A DNA stretch of 64,000 bases from Undaria pinnatifida (GCA_012845835.1 JABAKD010000021.1:4774706-4838705), one strand, 5' to 3'; shown: positions 42,940 to 53,314, counted from the first letter of the stretch. Made by a program: numbers and translations. Notes: generated from the letters alone by a model not told the origin.

Positions 42940-44480
42940 CAGCAGCGTCGCCGAGGGCGTCCGACCTTGTATATGCAGTCGGCGTGTCACCGGGAGAAGG
43001 CGTGAGCCGTAAGAGAGGAGTTCCCGTATAGGCTCTGCGTGGTCGCGGTCGGACGGTAGTGGCACCGTGCGGACCGGCGAGTCGGCAAGAGCAGGGGTCG
43101 CGGCGGTCGACGGGGTCGGCCGCGGCCGTGGGACTCGCGGCGGGGTCGTACCTCGTCTAGAAGATGGCCGAGGGGCCCCGCCGAGCCCCAATCCATAATC
43201 TGCAGCGGGGTGCATTACCTGTTGTTGTCGCTGTTAGTCAGCGCGTCGTCGACGACGAAGGGGCTGGAGTGCCAAGCATGGCGGAGACGGACACAGTCGA
43301 ACCGGTGGTCGCGGCGGGGGCCGTCTCCTGTAAAGAACTCCGGGACAGATAAGTCGGCTGTGCGATGAGCGTCGCTGCAGCCAGGGCTTCTGCGGAGCCC
43401 GTGCCGCCCTCGATGGGTATGGCAAAAACCGAAGCGAAAACAGTGTCGGCGGCAGGTGAAATCGACCCGCGGCCGGTACACCCTTCGGTTGTGGCGACGG
43501 AGGCAGAAACACGAGCGACGAATCTCCCCGGGGAAACAGAAAGGCCGTCAATCCTTACACGTGGCTCGTGTGTGCGAAAATCGTGAAACGCGGTAGAGGT
43601 GAAAGGGAGCCCACCCAAGGCAGCATGTTCAGTGCGGGGCACGAGCTCACCCAAGACAGTGCTTTCGGCGAGGGGTTCGAGTCCACCCAAAGCAGTGCTT
43701 TCGGTGTGGGGCACGAGCCCACCCCAGACAGTGCTTTTGGCGAGGGGCGCGAGTCCACCCGAACCGACTCCTGGGATCGGCAAAGAGTGAGCGCGCAGCC
43801 CGCGGTCCGTAGGAGGTAGATACCGCTATCTCCAACGGGGTTGGGGCTTGTCAACCCCACGAGGTTGAATTTTTCCAAGCCACTGCGGTCGTACTCCGTA
43901 GCGGGCTCTGGAAAACGGGCCGGAAAAATCGGCGATGCCCTTGGCGCTGCCTTTGCGGTACTCGAGTGTGCAATCGAACGCGGTGACGAACTCAAGCTAC
44001 CGCTGGACTCGTGCATTGAGGGTCCCCACTTCGTCAATGCTCTCCTATGTCTTGTGGCCGGAGGATATGCGGAACTTTGTTCTCCTCAGTATCCTCGGAG
44101 GCGTTTGGGAACCCAAGCAATGCTGCCGGTCCCCAAATCTATAGGAGTCCAGTGCCTCTCCGAGTCGAGCGTTGCTCGACTGATATACGCGATTTTCATA
44201 GTGAACAAAACGTCATCCAGCGTCACAGTACCCTTGACGAAACAGGGGCCGTGTTCTGACAGTGCGCGGTCTGAGGCGCCGCGAGAAGCTATCACCAAAA
44301 CCTCCGGGCTTTGATCGGCGGGTGTACCCGAAAAATAGGCCGAAGGAGGGCCTTGGTCAGCGCCGGCCGCGATCCCCAAGCGCGACTGCTGAGCAGGCGA
44401 AAATTTCGTGGATCCCAGCATTCCCGGTGGGCCTGCGGAATCGACGAGGGGAGGCCGGGTGTGGCGATCCGTCCTCGCTG
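42940..44480 (-). other. Pol linker region of element A: Pro/Ser-rich, with 39-bp tandem repeats
   Basis: Between integrase and NADAR no enzyme motif is visible. The minus-strand frame at 43,600-43,783 shows four imperfect 13-residue repeats of the type GGLxPxxxSTxLG, encoded by 39-bp units; element B has the same at 57,064-57,240. The region is conserved between copies but shifted in frame. An aspartic protease would be expected somewhere here; I do not see a D-T/S-G motif I trust. Confidence 0.5.
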
Positions 44481-45020
44481 TCGCGAACTGCTTCGCGAAC
44501 GGCAGAGAGTGCCTCACCGAGCAAATATTTTTCCTCTCCACTTGTGTGGATCCTTGGCGTGGGGGTCGTCCGCCCGGAGACCTATACCCCACACTGTGTC
44601 TAGAGGACTGGCCTCTGCCAGAAATTTGTTGCCAGTGCTCAAAAGGTGTTTTTTCATGGCTTGGTTCTGCGTAAATTTGGCGTAGGTGCCAGGTGACACG
44701 GCGTTTTGCTTCTCCCTGTCCCCAACAGCGGAATCAAAGTTGCGCACGCCTCGACCGATGCGTTTGCGTGTGCTTGGACGAGGCGACGACATAATGAGCC
44801 CCACTGCTCGATGGTCTTGCAAAAACTTGGTCTTTTCGGCCATCATGTCCAGCTCCGCGCAAGAATATGGCACGTCGTCCACGGCAAACGACGAAGGGCA
44901 CCACGGTGAAAAATATAATTGGGACTGCCAGAATAACACCACTTTGTCTGTGGAGTATTCGAGAGAAGGGCCAAAAGCCGTGTTGGAATTTGGGGCTGCA
45001 ATGTCCCCGTCCGGGAACAC
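44480..45020 (-). pseudogene. NADAR (YbiA/DUF1768-like) domain of element A
   Basis: The minus-strand frame carries the NADAR signature in order: an Asp-Asp-Val-Pro-Tyr segment before CAELDMMAEKTKF (family pattern E-x-Y-M-M-A-x-K), RKRIGRGVRNFD, AKFTQN, LLSTGNKFLAEASPLDTVWG (family pattern L-L-x-T-G-x-x-x-L-V-E-A-S-P-x-D-x-x-W-G), and W-R-G-K followed, after a frameshift near 44,535, by LLGEALSAVREA. NADAR proteins include YbiA, an N-glycosidase acting on riboflavin-pathway intermediates, and enzymes reported to remove ADP-ribose from guanosine. One residue at the E-x-Y position is Leu-Asp here, and the usual Trp after NFD is missing. The shift makes this copy inactive as read. Confidence 0.85.
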
Positions 45021-45640
45021 CAGGCCTCGGAAGCACGACGCGAATCCGAAGCCGTGGTATCTCGCCTCGGGTCTTTCATCGTTCGTTGGCGGAAAAGCGC
45101 GAGAATCCGCTCTAACTGCGCCCGAAAAATGGCAAAAACCGACGGTGCCAACCCGTCGGTAGCCTCGTTGGACATTTGTGGGTCTGCAATGTCCCCTTCT
45201 GGAAACACCAGTCCTCGGCTATTTGGGCCTATAATGTCCCCTTGCGGGAGCACCAGGCCTCGGGAGCAAGATGCGAGTCCGAACCCGGGGTTTCTTGCCT
45301 CGGGTCCTCCTCACTCGCTGGCGGAAACTCGTAAGAAGCCGCCCGCATTGCACCCGAAAAAGAGTCCAACACCGACGGTGTCAACCCGTCGGTAGCCTCG
45401 TTGGGCATTTGGGTCTGCAATGTCCCGGTCCGGGAACACCAGTCCTCGGCTCTTTGGGCCTGTTGTGTCCCCCTCAGAAACACCAGGCCTCGGGAGCACG
45501 ACGCGAGTCCGAACCTACGGTTTCTCGCCTCGTGGCCTCTTCGCTTCTTGGCGTATAATTGCAAGAAAACTGCTCTAACTGCGCCCGAAGGGGCAGGGGC
45601 TCTGAGCTGTTTCTGCTTGACGAGAGGCGCGATTCTTCCG
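45010..45640 (-). repeat. 231-bp (77-codon) tandem repeats upstream of NADAR, element A
   Basis: 'tcctcggct' followed by 'tttgggcct' recurs at 45,212 and 45,443, exactly 231 bp apart, and a related unit begins near 45,013. Each unit encodes an 'EATDGLxPSV' segment and an Ala/Arg-rich stretch. Element B has the same 231-bp period (58,693 and 58,924). The length keeps the reading frame, suggesting selection on the protein at some time. Confidence 0.85.
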
Positions 45641-46960
45641 TAAATTTAAAGGAATAGCGTCCAGCTGATCAGCCTGGAGGCCGTGGAGGCACCACTGGCC
45701 CGTCGCGCAGTGTCGGATCTTCTTCCTGTGCCACTGGGGCAGACGTAGCCTGAAACACGTGGGTTAGCGTGTTAAAAGACGAAGCAGGGTCCGTAAACCC
45801 TGTGGGCGTCTTCTGGAGCGGGGCTCGGGCAAGGCAATAATATTTTTACCCGAGGAGGCTCTCTTCCGTTATGCCTCTTGGAGAAGGGAGAAGAGGTAGC
45901 TAATCTTGTCGCCTCCTCCTTGATGGAAAAAAGGACAGAGCGCCCGCTCTTATCGCGAGCAAACACCGGATTGAGCCTCGCAAAAGATCTCGGTGTTTTA
46001 GTGTTGGCCTTCCCACACCTCAAATCGACCGCCACCTCGTGGTCAGAAAAAGTGTTTCGAGGGTCGACCGTCCCACACCTCAAACCGACCGCCACCGCCT
46101 AGTCAGGGAGAGGGGGGGATGAACACATACGCGTAAAAAGGCGACGCGCCGTCGCTGCAGCTATATTGTTGCGCGGCGCGTACCTAGAGGGGGAGCGCGC
46201 AAAGCGCAGGCTCCCGTGCCATGGATGATGGGGGCGGCGTTTGGAGCGCGTACCCCCATTGCTGAGATGGCGCGGCTGAGGGAAACGGCGCTGAAAGCGC
46301 GGTTCCCGTTGCCGAACTCAGACCATGACCGAGGGGAACGTCGCTGAAAGCGCGCATTCTCGCCGTCGAAAAAGAAGGAAAGAAAAGAAAAACAATTACC
46401 TGGCTGAAGGAAACCACGCATGAAGCGCTAGTTTCCGCCGCCGGTACTACGCCGTGAGAATCGTCCGCAGACGGCGTAGGAGCCCGTGGGCTCTTGACAG
46501 AGGCAATCTGTGCTGCGTTACTGGACAGGCTAGCAACGGAACACGAGCATCTTCTGAAAACGAAATAGGTACCCCCCAACAGTGTTGTCGACGGTGCCGT
46601 ACCGCTGTCGAGCTGTCGATTGCCGTTACGGAATGTGCCAGGTTGGCGCCCAAATTTATTTTCGCCCGGGTCGTGGGCGGCTCCAAAGCGCATTCGAGGA
46701 GCAGGAGCGGGGGCAGAAGAGGCGGGCGAGCGCAGGATACCACCATGGTGATCCGACGTGTATGTGGTATCGTTGTGACAGTTTACCTGGCCCTGATATC
46801 GAAAGATGGCAACGATTTTTCTTGTGCTTGTTCGGGCGAGAAGACTTGTCGTCTCGGCGGTAGCAGACCATGCGTGTGTGTCAACGTCGGTGAGCGTCAT
46901 CGTCGCCAAGTTGGTCAAGTTCAGGGTTCAAGCAGCCACTCGCACTAATGAATAGATGCC
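45640..46960 (-). other. Gag-NADAR spacer of element A
   Basis: Ser/Thr/Pro/Ala-rich coding-like sequence with several frame changes, conserved in element B (59,140-60,430). No RT, RNase H or protease motif is visible. A poly-purine stretch (gaaggaaagaaaagaaaaac) at 46,376-46,396 is specific to A. Confidence 0.5.
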
Positions 46961-46961
46961 T

Positions 46962-47003
46962 ACAATGCTTGATGGAATGGTTGTCTTCGGGGCGGTTGAG
47001 GCA
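46962..47003 (-). pseudogene. Gag zinc knuckle, element A (second Cys lost)
   Basis: The minus strand reads CLNRPEDNHSIKHC: the C-X2-C-X4-H-X4-C motif with Arg in place of the second Cys. In element B the motif is intact (CLNCHKVNHSFKHC). The knuckle would bind element RNA in Gag, so this copy should be impaired. Confidence 0.85.
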
Positions 47004-47099
47004 AAGCCCCCGGTTTTCTCGGAGGGCATCAGCGCGAGGTGAAAGGAGGCCGCTCCAAAAGGGAGGGTCGTCTGTCTTAAACGAGGCCTTAACGGCGAA

Positions 47100-48970
47100 G
47101 CCTTCTGCATAATGATGCTCTTCTAGTGGCCAGCAGTTCGATGTGCGGTCAAGCCAAGGGTCAGATGAATCATCGATGGGCATGACAGTTGAATGATGGC
47201 TCGATCCCGTCTGCCACGAAAGCGACTGGGACGGCACTCGGCCCTGGCCGCGCCCATGATCGGCGGGCCGGGGCCCCGGCAGGGCGCATGACCACGCTTC
47301 CGTCGAAGAAACATGGAGAGAAAAAAAAAATGTTTCGCCGTTGACGGCAGGTGTCTTATTAGTCACTAAAATCCCGCCACATAGTATCCAACGAGGCGTG
47401 TGGCCGCGGGTCTGTTGCCTTCGAACCAGGGTACAACGCAGGCAGGAGAGCCGGAAATTGCTCATTCGCCGCCACCCGAACCACCTCCAACACCACATCC
47501 GTTCCCGGAGACAAAACACGCTCACTCTCCGTAGCGGTCGGCATAAGTACGCGAAACTCCACTGAAATCAGAAAAAGGCATGCCGTTACACATTCCAAAA
47601 GTATGCAACTTAGTGTAGCCCTCCTCCGTGTCAATCCCGTCGAAGTGCGTGATCAGCAGACGCAACAGGAGGGTGAAAGCCTCAGGCAGATGCTCCTCCT
47701 GCCATGGCTCTTGACACTTTTTGCCTGCTACCACGATCACCTCGCTGTGGTCCGTGCTCGAGGACGAAGACGAGCGGGAGGAGGTTGACGAGCCGTCCCA
47801 CGCTGAACGTCCTCTCGCGTCATTCCTCTGCCAGAGCTGCGGCCAACTGCCCCGGTTGTTGGAACGAAGTTGCCCCCTCGGCGGCGCCCTCAGGCACACC
47901 AGCACCCGATGCGCTGTCACCCCCGCGGCGGTGGTAGTGGTCGCCACTTCCACCATTTTTGCCGCCACCCCCACGGTTGCGGTCCCCGCGGTCGCGACTG
48001 TCGCGACATTTTCCCCGGTTTCGTTCTGCCAACTCTTCCTCCGGGGTTCGGCCAAAAGACAGGGTCGGGGTCCTCGTCGTGGGCTATCAGCAGGGCCTTG
48101 ACGAGGGCAAGGGTCGGGGCGGCTCTCGTCTGTCTAGCATAGGGCGTAAAATCCACGCCAGCCGAGGCCGCTTCCACTGAGGACGTCCGCTTGCCGCGAC
48201 GCCGGCCTGGCGCAGGCCGTTTCCACCACCGCGGGTCGCCAACGCTGAGGAGAAGTCTACCCTCGGTGCAGACGCCATGCACGCGACGATGCTCTTGAAG
48301 AAGGCGTCGTTCCCGGGTCGTGGTCGCTGGGATGCGACACCCTGCGGGCGCGAAGAAGGCAAGGGGGTCGCGGTAGCTCCCGCCGCAGCCGACGCAACTG
48401 ATTGGGCGAGGGCTTGTTGCGCTCTCTTCGCTACCAGGGACGCCTCCCGTGCAGCGGTCTTCGCCTGCTTGATATCTTCGTCAAACCGACGTCGGCGTCC
48501 TATCGTCTGGTTGGCGTCGTCGAGCGCCCGCTGGGCCCGCGCCGCCGCGTATGCCAAGTCCAAGGGGGCGGCATGGCCGCCCCGGTCCCGGGAGCTCTGG
48601 GGGTGGCGCTCTGTCGAGCGCGGAGAGCCCAGGTGGCGGCGGTGGTGCCCTGTCAAGCGCGGGGGGGGGCAGCTGGTGGCGCTCCCCCGGGGCTGGCGAG
48701 AGCTGGCGTCGAGACGCCCCCGAGTCCGGTGGGGGTTGGTCTGTCTTCTTCTCAGCGCGAACCGGTGAATCGACCCTCTTGGTTGGTGGGAACGGGTGGA
48801 GGTATGGTGCTCCGTCTTCTGTCTCGTCACCGGAACCCGCCTACGGTGGTTCCCCCCGTCTCTAGTCGCGGGATCTCGAGCGAGCTCTCCCTGTCTCGTG
48901 GGCATCCAGGTTGGGGTTCGTGGAAGACCTCAGCCTGCCCCGAGTAGCCCGCTTCCTCACTGGTAGACAT
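47100..48970 (-). pseudogene. gag of element A: RGG-rich region and capsid-like domain
   Basis: The likely start is the ATG at 48,970 (MSTSEEAG...), the first codon after the leader. It is conserved in element B at 62,623. In order: an acidic N-terminus, a Pro/Arg-rich region, an Ala/Lys-rich coiled-coil-like helix near 48,420-48,500 (FDEDIKQAKTAAREASLVAK), an RGG/RG-rich region (about 47,820-48,030; RDSRDRGDRNRGGGG), and a helical capsid-like segment (about 47,530-47,700; EAFTLLLRLLITHFDGIDTE). The first frame stops at 48,827-48,829 after about 47 codons and the rest continues in other frames. Element B stops at the same place. Confidence 0.7.
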
Positions 48971-49379
48971 GTTGCTTGTTGTCTGTATGGAGGGTAGCCG
49001 AAGGAGGGGGTGTGGGGGAAGTTGGCGGGATCGAAACGGCGCGTAAAGAAGCTATGGACGCAGATTTATTGTTGTGATGTCCCTGCTGTAAGTAGCGATA
49101 TATCTGTGTTTCAGCAAACAGCAAGACATGGGCCTCGACTCCGTCCAGCATCAGTCATGGTAGCAGCCACGCCAACTAGCCGTATAAAAGGAGTACAGCA
49201 GTAAGAAGGGTACCATCCACCAAAACCGCAACATAAGAGCAGCGCCCAGTCTGACCGTAGGGTATACAGGTAACGCCCGCACGAACCGCAGTAAAAGCAG
49301 CCAAAACTGGGCAGCACTGACCCTAACCGCAGTGCAGGGGGTGCAACACAGTAACGGTACGTCTGCAGCCATCGCACTT

Positions 49380-50520
49380 AAACAGGCACCATTCAACCCA
49401 GGCGGGGGGGATAGCACAAGAAAGCGTCGCCCAAACCGCCCACGCTCATCGTACCAAAACAGGCAGCATTTAACCTACGTGCAGTGTAGGAGTCATCACA
49501 ATAAAGGTTCGCCCAACACGCCGACGCTCATCGCACCAAAACAGGCAGCGTTTAACCTAGGTGTAGCGTAGGGGATAGCACAGTGAAGGGTCGCCCAACA
49601 CCCCGACACTCATCGCACCAAAACAGGCAGCATTTAACCTACGTGTAGTGTAGGGGTAGAAGCACAGTGAAGGGTCGCCCAACACGCTGACACTCATCGC
49701 ACCCAAACAGGCAGCATTTAACCTAGGTGTAGTGTAGGGGTGGATGCACAGTGAAGGGTCGCCCAACACACCGACACTCATCGCACCAAAACAGGCAGCA
49801 TTTAACCTAGGTGTAGTGTAGGGGTGGAAGCACAGTGAAGGGTCGCCCAACACGCCGACCTTCATCGAACCAAAACAGGCAGCATTTAACCTAGGTGTAG
49901 CGTAGGGGTGGAAGCACAGTGAACGATCACCCAACACGCCGACACTCATCGCACCGAAACAGGCAGCTTTTAACCTAGGTGTAGTGTAGGGGGTAGCTCA
50001 GTGAAGGGTCGCCCAACACGCTGACACTCATCGCACCAAAACAGGCAGCATTTAACCTAGGTGTAGTATAGGAGGGTAGCACAGTGAACGGTCACCCAAC
50101 ACGCTGACACTCATCGCACCAAAACAGGCAGCATTTATCCTAGGTGTAGTGTAGGGGTGGAAGCACAGTGAAGGATCACCCAACACGCCGACACTCATCG
50201 CACTAAAACAGGCAGCATTTAACCTAGGTGTAGTGTAGGGGTGGAAGCACAGTGAAGGGTCGCCAAACACGCCGACACTCATCGCATCAAAACAGGCAGC
50301 ATTTCACCTAGGTGTAGTGTAGGGGGGTAGCACAGTGAAAGGTCACCCAACACGCCGACACTCATCGCATCAAAACAGGCAGCATTTAACCTAGGTGTAG
50401 TGTAGGGGTGGGATCACAGTGAAAGGTCACCCAACACGCTGACACTCATCGCACCAAAACAGGCAGCTTTTAACCTAGGTGTAGTGTAGGGGGTAGCTCA
50501 GTGAAGGGTCGCCCAACAAC
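49380..50520 (-). repeat. 84-bp minisatellite array in leader of element A, about 13 units
   Basis: The phrase 'caaaacaggcagcattta' followed by 'acctaggtgtagtgtagggg' recurs about every 84 bp (for example 49,617, 49,701, 49,785, 49,869, 49,953). Because 84 is a multiple of three, minus-strand frames show a 28-residue repeat (MSVGVLGDPSLCFHPYTTPR...), broken where units are 82-85 bp. Element B has about five recognisable units at 63,040-63,400. Confidence 0.92.
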
Positions 50521-52599
50521 AAAACGGGCAGCATCCGCCCCAACGGTAGTGTAGGGGGGGGGTAGCACAGTGAAGGATCGCGCCGCCAACCGTATATAAA
50601 CGGGCAGCATCCGCCCCCACAGCAGTGTAGGGGGGGGTAGAACTGTAAAGGTTTGCGCACCAACCGCATAAAAAACGGGCAGTATAACCCCCTGACTGAG
50701 GTAGTTTCCCCCGACCGCACTAAAGGGGGACGGTCGCGCCTACAGTAGTGCTGATTGCTGCAGTATCATTGCTGTGTTAACAGGTAACGGCAATTTCAAC
50801 CGCACCAAGATGGGTAGCGTGTAGTACCAACACCCGCGCTGTAGAAAATTGTGTACGCCCACAGCCAAATAGAAAGGCTGTTTGCCCCCAAAGGTACCGC
50901 ATCAATTAGGCTGATCTCCACTGCACTATTAAAAGCTGTGAAGCGCAGTATCTCCGCGAACTGTGTAGTAAGCGCTCTGTAACGGGCAGTAGCTGTCCGA
51001 ACATGTGCAGAGAAGAAGAAGAAAAAAAATTCCAGCGTAGACCCTAGCAATATCGTGAAGGGCAGCACATGTACCGGCAGGAAGACGGCCTAACGCCCGG
51101 ACAGCTGAAAAAAAATCCGTACCCACTCCCACCGATAACGGGACAGTTACGTTGACAGCAGTGCAGAGTGCCGCACTGTCACAGCTGTGCATTCACAGAA
51201 AGTGGTATTATAGTCCCCGCGTACCCATGAATGGTGGAATATAGGGCATCGCACACACCAACAGCCTTGCCCAAAAAAGCCAGCACAGAGTTTCAGCGTT
51301 CACTAGGTTCAAGTTCTAGTCACGGGGGGGCCAGAACGAAAAAAAAAACTCTCGAATCGAACTTGCAAGGAGCACTCGCACAGCAGCGGAGGGTGTCAGA
51401 GCTGCGGTGCTGTAACTGTGGACGCTGGGGCAGTGAAGGATCGAGCTATGTGGTGGATGGGCAGGAGCAAAGTAGGCGGCTTGGCTGCTGTACAGTGACT
51501 TCTACAGCAGAGAATCCGGCGGTATGTGGCAGGCATTGACAGCGAGCCCATTGTGCTGCACTGTAGTTGGTACCTCTGCAAAAATGATGGTGGTTGAAGC
51601 TACGCGACGCACAGCAGTAGTGGAACGCTGTTGATCGAGAAAGATCGGAGAGGGGTCCGAGGTACGTCAAATTAGTAGCAGTACTAATTTCGGCAGAAAG
51701 GGAGCTGCTGTTTGTTCGACGCACAAGACGGATCGACGTATGTACTGAAAAACTATACGAAAACGCGTGTACTGGAAAATTCGCCAAACGAAAAAGCCCA
51801 AACATTCCACGAGCACCGCCTGTTCCTTCCCAGGTAGGATCACAAGGAAGGAGTCCCGACATGAGCTCCTAGAGCACGGTGCCCGTAGTCCAAGGGGGTC
51901 CCGCGAAGGGCGGTCTGGCTCGACAGCAAAGGTGTATGCTGGTCGATGGGCTCTCTCAGCAAGCGAAGTCTCCGTCGAAGGTCATTCGAAGGGTTGATTC
52001 CAGTATGCTTGTCCGTGGCGTGTCGTGTATATATATGCCTCCGAGCCCCAAAGCGCAAAAAAAAAAGTACAAGTCGATGGCCGATCTTGGGGCTTGTGCT
52101 GGCAACTCGCGGAGATGTGCTGTGCAACATGCTGGCAGAGCGCGGAGCGAACAAGTCTGATGGGTGGGGCTCGGGCAGTTCCACTGCGGAGTGGTCTATG
52201 ACCAGCTGGCGGTGAACTGATGCGACCAAAGGCGGGGATGAGGAGTGTGCTCCGAAGAGCAGTGTTGTCCGCCCGTACTCGGAGGGTGTCCTCTGTGTGG
52301 TGCGTGCCCAGCAACCAACAGGAGGGACCAAGATTCGAGACGAGAAGTGTGCTCCGCAGAGCAGTGTCGTCCGCACGTACTTGGAAGGTGTCGTCCGTGT
52401 GGTACGTGCGCGGCGACCAACAGGAGGGGCCACTGCCATCTCACTGCTGTTGTGGTCGCCGTTGTAGGAGGAAGGGCGCTCCCTCCATTGAGAAGCCACC
52501 CGAGAAGGAACAGGGGTTGTGGGCTCGATGGAAAGCAAAAGCAAAATCGCTACGAAAAAAAAATTGTAGAGATTTGAGGAACAATGCCACAATAGCATA

Positions 52600-52617
52600 T
52601 CAAGCTCGTCGACGCCA
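52600..52617 (-). promoter_or_regulatory. Candidate primer-binding site of element A
   Basis: On the minus strand TGGCGTCGACGAGCTTGA begins 2 nt after the 5' LTR. It would pair with the 3' end (CCA) of a primer tRNA. The first eight bases (TGGCGTCG) are the same as in TRIM-like copy 2 at 38,043. I could not name the tRNA. Confidence 0.65.
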
Positions 52618-52619
52618 CA

Positions 52620-52888
52620 TGTTAAATTAAAGGTGGGGGACACAGAGTGCCCCCTGCAGGTCTGCCAATTGAGCAGGTCCTCGGAGAGTACTCACTTTCG
52701 TTCCTTCGTAGAGATGTAGCTTTATTCGTTTCCACCAGAGCCCGGGATAGCTTCTGAGATCGGAGGCACGTGCCTCCGATCTAATTCCTAACTTCCCCGA
52801 ATATATACCGCCAACCTTATCATACGAAACCCATCCAAATGATCTCAAATTCGGATACCTACAGGCCTTTCGAGGCCGTATCTTAACA
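52620..52888 (-). repeat. 5' LTR of element A
   Basis: 269 bp, same termini as the 3' LTR. TATA-like (complement of about 52,798-52,806), palindrome (52,757-52,782) and AATAAA (complement of 52,721-52,726) are in the same relative places, giving the promoter and poly(A) signals expected for minus-strand transcription. Confidence 0.93.
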
Positions 52889-53012
52889 CTCACAATTATT
52901 TCGACCGAGTCCGGTTTTCTCACATATCTCTCGCTTACGGCAAACATGTGCAATACGAGCGCAGTTCAATGAGCTATTTGCATTATAGGTCACACAATAA
53001 AACGATTTTGAG
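52889..53012. other. 124-bp spacer between elements A and B
   Basis: Begins with the CTCA target-site duplication of A. No feature is recognised. Confidence 0.6.
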
Positions 53013-53281
53013 TGTAAGATTATTGGGCGGGGACACAGAGTGCCCCCTGCAGGTCTGCCAATTGAGCAGGTCCTCGGAGAGTACTCACTTTCTTTGCCTT
53101 CGTAGAGACGTAGCTTTATTCGATTCCGCCAAAGCCCCGGATTGCTGCTGAGATCAGAGGCTCGTGCCTCCGATCTGTTTCCTAACTTTCCCGAATATAA
53201 ACGCCAACCTTATCATACGAAACCCATCCAAATGATCTCGAATTCGGATAATTATAGGCCTTCCGAGGCAGTATCTCATCA
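53013..53281 (-). repeat. 3' LTR of element B
   Basis: 269 bp, TG...CA (starts tgtaagatt, ends ctcatca), the same length as A's LTRs but diverged. The palindrome is imperfect (53,151-53,176, agatcagaggctc against gtgcctccgatct). The complement of AATAAA is retained (ctttattcg). Confidence 0.85.
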
Positions 53282-53314
53282 CTAGCCCACCCTGATGAGT
53301 CGCATACGCAAAAA

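Larger units (their letters stand above)
48971..52619 (-). other. Long 5' leader of element A
   Basis: The 3.6 kb between the primer site and gag hold an 84-bp repeat array and a region of shorter GGGCAGCAT-type repeats (50,520-50,720), then unique sequence. Minus-strand frames here, including a 267-codon frame starting in the LTR, show no domain. Long structured leaders are usual for packaging signals, but none is identified. Confidence 0.55.
39624..52888 (-). mobile_element. Complete NADAR-carrying, RT-less LTR retrotransposon (element A)
   Basis: 269-bp LTRs lie at both ends, starting TGTTAA and ending TTAACA, with three visible differences. A 4-bp target-site duplication CTCA occurs at 39,620-39,623 and 52,889-52,892. 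On the minus strand the order is 5' LTR, primer site, a 3.6-kb leader with an 84-bp repeat array, gag, CCHC knuckle, a 231-bp repeat region, NADAR, a Pro/Ser-rich linker, integrase, chromodomain, Tudor-like tail, an antisense ORF region and 3' LTR. It is 13.3 kb long. Integrase and chromodomain place it with Ty3/gypsy elements. No RT/RNase H sequence is visible, so it should depend on enzymes supplied in trans. Confidence 0.9.

Noticed and set aside
43841-44314. Plus-strand 157-codon frame conserved between elements A and B
   Set aside because: It overlaps the sense-strand pol region, and the similarity is explained by the two copies being related. I see no domain on this strand.
48277-48947. 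Several plus-strand Arg/Pro/Gly-rich frames over 100 codons, with equivalents at 62,044-62,644
   Set aside because: They are reverse-strand shadows of the GC-rich gag region.
49380-50520. Possible CRISPR array (regular repeats)
   Set aside because: The 84-bp units are contiguous, with no unique spacers. It is a minisatellite inside a eukaryotic retrotransposon, with no cas genes.
51840-52643. 267-codon minus-strand frame starting inside the 5' LTR of element A
   Set aside because: It crosses the LTR and primer site, has no domain and lies in the non-coding leader.
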